Below the pieces are notes generated by a model, which was not told where the DNA came from, made no database searches, and saw only the letters and a program-made list of their open reading frames with translations. From the NCBI GenBank assembly GCA_934096025.1, contig CAKOLP010000048.1:1-6717 (forward strand): DNA of 6,717 bases, written 5' to 3'. The DNA comes from an uncultured Bacilli bacterium (GTDB taxonomy: Bacteria > Bacillota_I > Bacilli_A > RF39 > UBA660). The translations under genes were made by a program, and so were the position numbers. Shown one piece after another: positions 1-6,291 of this stretch (position 1 is the first letter of the stretch; each line of letters starts with the position of its first letter).

Positions 1-709
1 TATTTATTTGCATATTTATTTTTTCTAAATTATTTATTTCTATTATTTCATTATTTTTTATTTTATTTAAATATTCATTTTTTATTTTTTCTTTTTTTAA
101 ATTAATATTTATATTCAAATTATTTTTTATATTATTTATTTCTTCTTTTAATTCTTTATTATTTATTTTTATTCTATTATTTTCATCTAAATAATTTTCA
201 TTTACTTCACCGATTATTTCTTCTACTTCTTCATCATCTATTATTTCATCATAATCATCATAATCATCTTCGACACTTATTTTAACTTTTGTATCCCCAA
301 CAATCTCTACACCCATTTCTTTTTCAATATCTAAGTTTACTACTCCACCATCAATTTTTACATTAGACACTGTAGGTTGTTTTAAACATCTAACTATAAT
401 TTCACTAGCACTATCCATATTACTATCCTGTTTTATAGGAACATTTAACTTATCTGTATAACTAAATTTCCTTGTAGTAACTGCAGTCTTTTTATCTGTA
501 TCATAAGAATACCAAACATTTACATCAAAAGACCCATTTACTAAAACTGAGCCATCACTACTCTTAGACCCATTAAAAGAATGATTAATTACCCAACAGC
601 CTAAAACAGTATTTGCATCTTCTTCTGGTTTTAAATTATACTCATGACTATTTGTTTTTTTAGCTTTTCCTATTACTGCTTTTGTAACTATTTCTTTATA
701 ACTAGACAA
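1..709 (-). CDS. cotE: CotE-family outer spore coat morphogenetic protein, C-terminus cut off by the window edge
   Basis: From a TTG start at 709-707 this frame stays open for 236 codons to the left edge. The first ~174 residues align by eye with Bacillus CotE: SSYKEIVTKAV at residues 2-12, LGCWVINHSF at 36-45, FDVNVWYSYD at 61-70, LKQPTVSNVKI at 109-119 and VEIVGDTKVKISVE at 134-147. An Asp/Glu-rich stretch (148-168) and an EVNENYL segment (168-174) match where B. subtilis CotE, 181 residues long, ends. CotE is known as a cytoplasmic mother-cell protein that coats the forespore and directs outer-coat assembly. Here the protein continues with a tail (about 178-236 and beyond) made almost only of N, K, I, E and L with coiled-coil-like spacing. 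The tail is unlike the Bacillus protein and its end is not visible. The start is set by AGGAG at 721-725, by an in-frame stop at 716-718, and by homology of MSSY to MSEY. Identity of the core is near certain; the function of the tail is unknown. Confidence 0.88.
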   Translation of the reverse strand, partial: MSSYKEIVTKAVIGKAKKTNSHEYNLKPEEDANTVLGCWVINHSFNGSKSSDGSVLVNGSFDVNVWYSYDTDKKTAVTTRKFSYTDKLNVPIKQDSNMDSASEIIVRCLKQPTVSNVKIDGGVVNLDIEKEMGVEIVGDTKVKISVEDDYDDYDEIIDDEEVEEIIGEVNENYLDENNRIKINNKELKEEINNIKNNLNININLKKEKIKNEYLNKIKNNEIIEINNLEKINMQIN

Positions 710-754
710 AATATATCACACTCCTATTTCAATATATGCAATTACTAGACAAAA
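701..754. repeat. 11-bp direct repeat ACTAGACAAAA, two copies 43 bp apart
   Basis: The plus strand reads ACTAGACAAAA at 701-711 and again at 744-754. The left copy covers the first three codons of cotE (minus strand TTG TCT AGT). The right copy lies in the spacer and contains most of the -35 box of the rightward promoter. The right copy also reads TTG TCT AGT on the minus strand but meets a TGA after five more codons. It may be a paired operator, a remnant of a small duplication of the cotE start, or chance. Confidence 0.6.
721..725 (-). promoter_or_regulatory. Ribosome-binding site of cotE
   Basis: The minus strand reads AGGAG here, 11 bases before the TTG at 709-707. No ATG or GTG lies in frame between this site and the TTG, and an in-frame TGA at 718-716 blocks any longer protein. 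The spacing is a little long, but it is the only credible Shine-Dalgarno sequence and it fixes the non-ATG start. Confidence 0.65.
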
Positions 755-775
755 GTACACACATTCTGTTATACT
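746..775 (+). promoter_or_regulatory. Predicted sigma-A promoter for the HIT-capA operon
   Basis: A -35 box TAGACA (746-751, five of six matches to TTGACA) is followed after 18 bases by a -10 box TATACT (770-775). The -10 is preceded by TG at 767-768, giving an extended -10. Transcription would start near 782, so the leader before the ATG at 792 would be only about 10 bases. This also argues against the upstream TTG (780) and GTG (783) as start codons. Confidence 0.6.
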
Positions 776-781
776 AAAATT

Positions 782-787
782 GGTGAT
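782..787 (+). promoter_or_regulatory. Ribosome-binding site that selects the ATG at 792
   Basis: GGTGAT matches the 3' part of the AGGAGGTGAT Shine-Dalgarno consensus and lies four bases before the ATG at 792. The possible earlier starts TTG 780 and GTG 783 have only AT-rich sequence upstream and overlap this site, so ATG 792 is preferred. Confidence 0.6.
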
Positions 788-791
788 TAAA

Positions 792-1163
792 ATGAAAGAT
801 GATTGTTTATTTTGTAAAATAGTAAGAAAGGAAGTACCGGCATTAATTCTTTATGAAGATGATGATATTTTAATAATGTTAGATGCCTATCCCAATACAG
901 ATGGCCATACTTTAGTTATACCTAAAAAACACTATGAAGATATTTATGAAGTCTCTGAAGATACCCTTAAATATATCTTTGCCAAAGGAAAAATGGAAGC
1001 TAAAAAACTTATGGAAAACTTAGATAAGGATTCCCTAACATTTTTAATTAATTATGGAACAGACCAAGTAATTAAACACTTACACTTACATCTGTTACCA
1101 AATTTCCAAAATCCTATACATAATCTAGAAAAAGAAGAAATATATAATATAATGAGTAAATAA
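792..1163 (+). CDS. HIT-family (histidine triad) nucleotide-binding protein
   Basis: The product is a small cytoplasmic protein of 123 residues. HIT proteins of this branch (Hint-like) bind nucleotides and hydrolyse or transfer nucleoside monophosphates; the natural substrate here cannot be told. The triad is HLHLHLLP at residues 96-103, with H96, H98 and H100. The upstream region has the family pattern: CLFCK at 5-9 (a CxxC often used for zinc), YEDDDILIMLD at 21-31, and GHTLVIPKKHY at 38-48. The loop before the triad is short (NYGTDQVIKH, 87-96) compared with the NNG-x-x-AGQ-type loop of Bacillus Hit, and Asp replaces the usual Pro before GH (residue 37). The protein is also shorter than the ~145 residues of Bacillus Hit, mainly at the C-terminus. 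The start at ATG 792 rests on the GGTGAT site; an in-frame TTG at 780 would add four residues. It is the first gene of an operon with the CapA-like gene one base downstream. Confidence 0.9.
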   Translation: MKDDCLFCKIVRKEVPALILYEDDDILIMLDAYPNTDGHTLVIPKKHYEDIYEVSEDTLKYIFAKGKMEAKKLMENLDKDSLTFLINYGTDQVIKHLHLHLLPNFQNPIHNLEKEEIYNIMSK

Positions 1164-1164
1164 T

Positions 1165-2391
1165 ATGAAAAGAAGAAGAAAAAGAAAACTAAAAAATAGT
1201 TTTAAATACATTATTGTTTTTCTATTATTAATAATATCATTTAGTACTTATAAAATATATTTTAATAAGCCCACGAATGAAATAGAAACAAATACAAAAA
1301 CAAATACAAATAAGGAAAATAAAGTAAATAAACCCGTTAAAGATGAGGTATACAAACTAAAGCTATTAGCAACCGGCGATGGTCTAATCCATAACATGAT
1401 AAATGTAGTTTATGGAAATAATGGTAATTATGACTTTAGTCCTGCACTTTCCTATGTTAAAGATATAGTAAAACAATATGATATAGCTTATTATAATCAG
1501 GAAACTCCGACCGGAGATAACTCCATTCCTTATAGTGGATATCCAAGATTTTACACACCTAGTGCTTATCCTAGCGCTATGTGGAATATAGGTTTTAATA
1601 CTGTTTCTCTTGCTTCAAATCACTCTTTTGACCGTGGAGAACAAGGTGTTTTAAATACTTTAAAGTACTTTAAGACAACAGATTACTTATATAGCGGAAT
1701 GAACGAAAGTGATGAAGCAACAAAAAACTACCAAATAAAAGAAAAAAATAACATTACTTATACTTTATTATCATATACGACAATTGATAATGGACTAAGT
1801 ACTCCCCAAAATAAAAAGTATTTAGTAAATAAATTTGATAAAGAACGAGTAAAAAATGATATAAATGCCGTTCGTGATAGTGTTGATGTTTTAATTGTAG
1901 CTATGCACTGGGGTATTGAATATATAGATTCTCCAAATGCTGAAGAACTAGAGATTGCACAATTTCTAGCTGATTTAGGTGTAGATATTGTAATCGGTAA
2001 TCATCCTCATATACTGCAACCAATTACTAAAATAAATGATACTATAGTAATGTATTCTTTAGGAAACTTCATATCTAACCAATATGGAACAAATGACTAT
2101 AACAAATTAATTGGTTTTATGGCAACATTAGATATAACAAAAACTATTAAACCAAATAAGGAGACTACCATAACATTCGATAACTTAGGGGGAGAATTAA
2201 TATTTACTAAATATGACGGTAACCCTATTTCTACAGCAGTACATTATAATCATAAAGTTATACCTTTTAGCATTATGAAAGATGATACCTACTTAAAAGA
2301 TTATGAAAAATACTATAACAAATACACTACTTTATTAAAATCTATGGGTTGTGATTTAAACATTACACCCCTACCAACCAAGGAAGCATAA
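1165..2391 (+). CDS. Membrane-anchored CapA-family protein (PGA_cap, calcineurin-like metallophosphatase fold)
   Basis: The 408-residue product starts with a very basic stretch (KRRRKRKLK, residues 2-10), then one hydrophobic segment at about 14-30. An Asn/Thr/Lys-rich linker (about 34-60) follows, so the body is expected outside the cell, tethered to the membrane. The extracellular domain has the family motifs in order: ATGDGLIH (69-76, metal ligands D72 and H76), NQE (111-113), SLASNHSFDRG (148-158, N152 and H153), MHWGIEY (247-253), IGNHPHILQPI (277-287) and YSLGNFISNQ (297-306). Length is close to the ~380 residues of Bacillus PgsA/CapA, which takes part in poly-gamma-glutamate capsule synthesis. 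No capB or capC lies beside it, so a capsule role is not supported; many stand-alone members have unknown substrates. The gene has no clear Shine-Dalgarno sequence and starts one base after the HIT stop codon, so translation is probably coupled. The family call is secure, the function is not. Confidence 0.9.
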   Translation: MKRRRKRKLKNSFKYIIVFLLLIISFSTYKIYFNKPTNEIETNTKTNTNKENKVNKPVKDEVYKLKLLATGDGLIHNMINVVYGNNGNYDFSPALSYVKDIVKQYDIAYYNQETPTGDNSIPYSGYPRFYTPSAYPSAMWNIGFNTVSLASNHSFDRGEQGVLNTLKYFKTTDYLYSGMNESDEATKNYQIKEKNNITYTLLSYTTIDNGLSTPQNKKYLVNKFDKERVKNDINAVRDSVDVLIVAMHWGIEYIDSPNAEELEIAQFLADLGVDIVIGNHPHILQPITKINDTIVMYSLGNFISNQYGTNDYNKLIGFMATLDITKTIKPNKETTITFDNLGGELIFTKYDGNPISTAVHYNHKVIPFSIMKDDTYLKDYEKYYNKYTTLLKSMGCDLNITPLPTKEA

Positions 2392-2406
2392 AGCTTTCTT
2401 TTTTTT
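2380..2406 (+). terminator. Intrinsic terminator of the HIT-capA operon, overlapping the capA stop codon
   Basis: An 8-bp stem pairs AAGGAAGC (2380-2387) with GCTTTCTT (2393-2400), with one G-U pair and a five-base loop ATAAA. A run of eight T follows at 2399-2406. The capA stop codon TAA (2389-2391) lies entirely inside the loop, so the last codons of the gene form the left arm. Transcription is therefore expected to end within about 15 bases of the stop. Confidence 0.75.
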
Positions 2407-2601
2407 ACTTATAAAATTTTTTACTGCATTTAATTTTTCTGCTTTTATCATAATATATATTAAACTTACTATATTTATTAAACTTATTATATTTATTATC
2501 CTTATTTATATCTATTGAACTCATTATAAATAAAAACATTATTATATTATTAAAATTTTTATATTTAAAACCGTACTTTGATATCAACTAAATTTAAAGA
2601 C
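2407..2601. other. AT-rich convergent spacer without a supportable gene
   Basis: This stretch lies between two facing terminators. It is very AT-rich and contains a short tandem repeat (listed separately). A 60-codon minus-strand frame crosses it from a TTG at 2587 to 2405. It has no ribosome-binding site, begins beyond the rpoC terminator, and consists mostly of N, K, Y, I and F, as expected of random AT-rich DNA. No RNA gene or promoter could be supported. Confidence 0.6.
2460..2495. repeat. Two tandem copies of an 18-bp AT-rich unit
   Basis: TTAAACTTACTATATTTA (2460-2477) is followed directly by TTAAACTTATTATATTTA (2478-2495), with one mismatch. A much weaker third copy may follow at about 2496-2513. 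It lies in non-coding DNA between two terminators and is probably slippage-derived; no function is evident. Confidence 0.65.
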
Positions 2602-2636
2602 AAAAAAAAGAAACAAATTATGCATTCATTTCTTTT
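2602..2636 (-). terminator. Intrinsic terminator of the rpoB-rpoC operon, overlapping the rpoC stop codon
   Basis: On the minus strand a 13-bp stem pairs AAAAGAAATGAAT (2636-2624) with ATTTGTTTCTTTT (2618-2606), with two G-U pairs and a five-base loop GCATA. A run of eight T spans 2609-2602, the first four of which are in the stem. The rpoC stop TAA (2620-2618) begins in the loop, and the left arm is made from the last codons of rpoC. The stem is AU-rich, so its strength depends on length rather than GC content. Confidence 0.68.
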
Positions 2637-5600
2637 GTATAATCTAATAAATCATCATTATCTAATAATTTATCTTCTAAAGCTTCTTGGGCGTCTTCAT
2701 CTAAGATGTCTTTTTCAAGTTCTAAAACTATATCACTATATTGTTTATAGCCAGTACCTGCTGGAATTAATTTACCAATGATAACGTTTTCTTTTAGACC
2801 TACTAAATTATCTACTTTACCATGGATAGCAGCGTCTGTTAAAACTCTTGTAGTTTCTTGGAATGAAGCAGCAGACAAGAATGAATCAGTTTCTAAAGAA
2901 CTCTTAGTAATACCAAGCATGATTGGATTTCCTTTTGCAGGTGTTTTTCCTTCTAAAATATAAGGTTTATTACCATTTGTAAATTCTCTTAATGATACAG
3001 CTAGACCCTCAACAAAATCAGTATCTCCCGCATCAGTAATTCTTACCTTGTTAATCATTCTCTTAACAATTATTTCGATATGTTTATCAGAAATATCAAC
3101 ACCTTGAAGTTTATATACCTTTTGAACTTCTTTCATAATATATTCTTGAGCAGTAAGTGGGTCTGTTACAGCTAATAATTCTTTCGGAGAAATAACACCC
3201 TCAGTTAATCTATCACCAGCTTCAACATTATCCCCTACAGCAACACGTAACTTCATATTGTAATTAGTAATATGTTCTCTTACGCCTGCTTCATTTTCAA
3301 TTGTAATATTATGTTTACCATTTTGTTCTTCAATACCGATAACTTTACCAGATATTTCAGCAATCGTAGCTTTACCTTTTGGTATACGTGCTTCAAATAA
3401 TTCTTCAACTCTTGGAAGCCCTTGAGTGATATCATCTCCACCAGCAACACCACCAGTATGGAATGTACGCATTGTAAGCTGTGTACCAGGTTCACCGATA
3501 GACTGAGCAGCCATTATACCTACAGCTTCTCCTTTTTCTACTAAGTTACCGGTAGCAAGGTTTCTACCATAACATTTTTGACATACACCATTGTCAGCTT
3601 TACAAGTTAAGACACTACGTATTTCGACTTTTTTAATTCCGGCTTTAGTTATTTTAGCTACTGCATTTTCGTTAATCATTTCTCCAGCATTAACAATAAC
3701 TTCTTTAGTTTCTGGATTAATAATTCTCTTTGATGCAAATCTTCCTAAAATACGTTCAGCAAGTGGTTCAATAACAGAATTATCTTTTTCATTTAATAAA
3801 TCATATACCACTAAACCTTGAACAGAGCCACAATCATAATCTTTAACAATAATATCTTGAGCAACATCTACAAGTCTTCTAGTCAAATATCCAGAGTCTG
3901 CTGTTCTTAAGGCAGTATCGGCGTCCCCTTTCCGAGAACCATGAGTTGATAAGAAGAACTCAGACACTGTTAATCCCTCAATAAATGAAGATGTAATTGG
4001 TATTTCTACAGTTGAACCATCTGGCTTAGCCATTAATCCCCGCATACCAGCAAGTTGGGTAAAGTTAGATATTTTACCACGAGCTCCACTATTCATCATC
4101 ATAAATATTGGATTATCATAATTGTTTTCACTAATTTCTTTAAGTTCATTTTTAACATCGTCAGTAGCTTTTGTCCAAAGTTCAATAACACTTGCATATC
4201 TTTCGGCTTCAGTAATTAAACCTCTTTGATATTGCTTATTAATTTTATCAACTTTTTTCTTAGCTTCTTCGATTATTTCGTCTTTTTTCTCACTTCTTAC
4301 AACATCGGCAATAGAAACAGTAATACCAGCAAGAGTAGAATATTTAAATCCTAAATCTTTTAATTTATCTAGCATAATAGAAGTTTCTGTTGTTTTGTAT
4401 CTTTTGAATACTTGAGCAATTAGTTGTCCTAAAGTCTTTTGAATAAAAGGTTGTACTAAATCCATATTTTTAATCGCCTCAGGAATATTAGTTCCCATTT
4501 CTAAGAAATATTTATCAGGTGTTAGACCCTCAATATTTTCCTTTGTTCCCTCTTGAACATATGGATAAGTATCTGGCAATATTTCGTTAAACTTAATTTT
4601 TCCAACAGTTGTAACTAAATATTTGTTCTTTTGATTATCTGCAAATAACTTATATTTAAAAGAATTTACAGGTATAGCAATTCTTGTATGTAAAGTTAAT
4701 TCTTTTCTTTCATAAGCCATTAAAGCTTCATTAGGATCTTTATAAACATGACCCTCATTTGGTTCTCCGGCTTTTTCAATTGTTAAATAACAGTTACCTA
4801 ATACCATATCTTGTGATGGTGTAACGATAGGTTTTCCATCTTTTGGATTTAAGATATTATTAGCCCCAAGCATTAGAATACGAGCTTCTGCTTTTGCTTC
4901 TTCGCTTAAAGGTACATGGACAGCCATTTGGTCACCATCGAAGTCGGCATTAAATGCAGTACATACTAATGGGTGAAGTCGAATAGCTTTTCCACCAACT
5001 AATACAGGTTCAAATGCTTGAATACCTAATCTATGTAGTGTTGGGGCTCTATTTAGAAGTACTGGATATTCTGTTATTACATCTTCAACAATATCCCATA
5101 CTGATTCATCACGAGCATCAATTAATTTTTTAGCACCCTTAATGTTATGTGCAAGACCTCGCTCAACAATACCATTAATTACATGTGGTTTAAATAACTC
5201 AATAGCCATTTCTTTTGGTAGACCACATTGATACATTTTTAAATTAGGTCCTACAACGATAACTGAACGTCCGGAATAATCAACTCTCTTACCAAGTAAG
5301 TTTTGACGGAATCTACCTTGTTTTCCTTTTAACATACTAGATAAACTCTTTAATGGTCTATTAGATGCAGCAGTAATACTTCTTCCCCGTCTACCATTAT
5401 CAAATAAAGAGTCTACAGCTTCTTGAAGCATTCTTTTTTCATTTTGAACAATAATTGATGGAGCTCCAAGTTCTAATAATTTCTTCAAACGATTATTTCT
5501 ATTAATAATACGACGATATAAATCATTTAAATCACTTGTTGCAAAACGACCACCATCAAGTTGAATCATTGGTCTTAATTCTGGTGGAATTACTGGTAAA

Positions 5601-6289
5601 ACATCAAGTACCATCCACTCAGGTTTATTTCCAGATTCTTGGAAAGCTACTAAACAATCAAGTCTTTTTACTAAACGAATTCTTTTTTGTCCAGTTGCAT
5701 CTTCTAAATCACGTCTTAATTCTTCAACTTCTTTATCTATATCAACTCTTTTTAGTAATTCTTTAATTGCTTCAGCACCCATACCTACTTCAAAGCTATT
5801 ACCATATTTTTCATAATAAGTTCTATATTCTTTATCAGATAAAGTTTGTTTCCTTTCTAAAGGCGCTGTTCCTGGGTCTATTACAACATAACTTACAAAG
5901 TATAATACTTCTTCTAAGTCACGCGGAGACATATCCAAAACTAAGCCCATTTTTGATGGAACTCCTTTAAAGAACCAGATGTGAGAGCAAGGAGCAGCAA
6001 GTTCAATGTGCCCCATTCTTTCTCTCCTTACCTTTGAACGTGTAACTTCAACACCACAACGGTCACAAACAATATTTTTATATCTTAGTCTTTTATACTT
6101 TCCACAAGAACATTCAAAGTCTTTAGATGGTCCGAAAATCTTTTCACAAAATAGTCCATCTCTTTCAGGTTTAAGCGTACGATAATTTATAGTTTCAGGT
6201 TTTTTTACTTCCCCGTAAGACCAAGAACGAATCTTTTCTGGAGATGCAATACTAATTTTAATACCTTTAAATTTACTTACATCAATCAT
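2618..6289 (-). CDS. rpoC: DNA-directed RNA polymerase subunit beta-prime
   Basis: This is the full-length catalytic subunit of RNA polymerase, 1223 residues (B. subtilis has 1199), in the cytoplasm as part of the alpha2-beta-beta'-omega core. The N-terminal zinc site is C60, C62, C75 and C78. The invariant active-site loop NADFDGDQM at 447-455 carries the magnesium-binding D449, D451 and D453. LLNRAPTLHRLGIQAFEP lies at 411-428. The secondary-channel segment GARGKISNFTQLAGMRG is at 735-751, and the bridge helix runs at about 769-806 (STHGSRKGDADTALRTADSG at 781-800). The second zinc site is C820, C896, C903 and C906, and the trigger loop starts at MRTFHTGGVAGGDD (940-953). The proteobacterial trigger-loop insertion is absent, as in Gram-positive enzymes. 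The C-terminus is short and acidic. ATG at 6289-6287 is preceded by AGGTGA with six-base spacing and lies two bases after the rpoB stop. No frameshift or missing key residue was seen. Confidence 0.99.
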   Translation of the reverse strand: MIDVSKFKGIKISIASPEKIRSWSYGEVKKPETINYRTLKPERDGLFCEKIFGPSKDFECSCGKYKRLRYKNIVCDRCGVEVTRSKVRRERMGHIELAAPCSHIWFFKGVPSKMGLVLDMSPRDLEEVLYFVSYVVIDPGTAPLERKQTLSDKEYRTYYEKYGNSFEVGMGAEAIKELLKRVDIDKEVEELRRDLEDATGQKRIRLVKRLDCLVAFQESGNKPEWMVLDVLPVIPPELRPMIQLDGGRFATSDLNDLYRRIINRNNRLKKLLELGAPSIIVQNEKRMLQEAVDSLFDNGRRGRSITAASNRPLKSLSSMLKGKQGRFRQNLLGKRVDYSGRSVIVVGPNLKMYQCGLPKEMAIELFKPHVINGIVERGLAHNIKGAKKLIDARDESVWDIVEDVITEYPVLLNRAPTLHRLGIQAFEPVLVGGKAIRLHPLVCTAFNADFDGDQMAVHVPLSEEAKAEARILMLGANNILNPKDGKPIVTPSQDMVLGNCYLTIEKAGEPNEGHVYKDPNEALMAYERKELTLHTRIAIPVNSFKYKLFADNQKNKYLVTTVGKIKFNEILPDTYPYVQEGTKENIEGLTPDKYFLEMGTNIPEAIKNMDLVQPFIQKTLGQLIAQVFKRYKTTETSIMLDKLKDLGFKYSTLAGITVSIADVVRSEKKDEIIEEAKKKVDKINKQYQRGLITEAERYASVIELWTKATDDVKNELKEISENNYDNPIFMMMNSGARGKISNFTQLAGMRGLMAKPDGSTVEIPITSSFIEGLTVSEFFLSTHGSRKGDADTALRTADSGYLTRRLVDVAQDIIVKDYDCGSVQGLVVYDLLNEKDNSVIEPLAERILGRFASKRIINPETKEVIVNAGEMINENAVAKITKAGIKKVEIRSVLTCKADNGVCQKCYGRNLATGNLVEKGEAVGIMAAQSIGEPGTQLTMRTFHTGGVAGGDDITQGLPRVEELFEARIPKGKATIAEISGKVIGIEEQNGKHNITIENEAGVREHITNYNMKLRVAVGDNVEAGDRLTEGVISPKELLAVTDPLTAQEYIMKEVQKVYKLQGVDISDKHIEIIVKRMINKVRITDAGDTDFVEGLAVSLREFTNGNKPYILEGKTPAKGNPIMLGITKSSLETDSFLSAASFQETTRVLTDAAIHGKVDNLVGLKENVIIGKLIPAGTGYKQYSDIVLELEKDILDEDAQEALEDKLLDNDDLLDYTKEMNA

Positions 6290-6291
6290 TT

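Noticed and set aside
1..200. The AT-rich left end as a separate non-coding or decayed region
   Set aside because: The cotE frame continues without a stop, and G bases fall mainly in first codon positions (GAA), which fits coding.
780..791. TTG at 780 or GTG at 783 as the HIT start codon
   Set aside because: Neither has a Shine-Dalgarno sequence, the likely RNA start is at about 782, and GGTGAT at 782-787 is well placed for the ATG at 792.
2405..2587. 60-codon minus-strand frame in the convergent spacer
   Set aside because: It has a TTG start without a ribosome-binding site, lies beyond the rpoC terminator, has N/K/Y/F-rich composition typical of random AT-rich DNA, and carries an in-frame 18-bp tandem repeat. 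Nothing supports translation.
2392..2617. Small RNA, tRNA or riboswitch in the convergent spacer
   Set aside because: No cloverleaf, conserved aptamer motif or promoter was recognised; the only structures are the two terminators.
2578..2963. Two short plus-strand frames over the 3' end of rpoC
   Set aside because: They are antisense to the conserved rpoC coding sequence, and their products resemble no known family; they are shadows of the real gene.
3280..3821. Short frames on both strands over the trigger-loop and second zinc-site region of rpoC
   Set aside because: They overlap the fully conserved rpoC frame and have no homology or start signals of their own.
5536..5970. Two adjacent plus-strand frames opposite the 5' part of rpoC
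   Set aside because: They are antisense shadows; the leucine-rich products follow from the complement of conserved rpoC codons.
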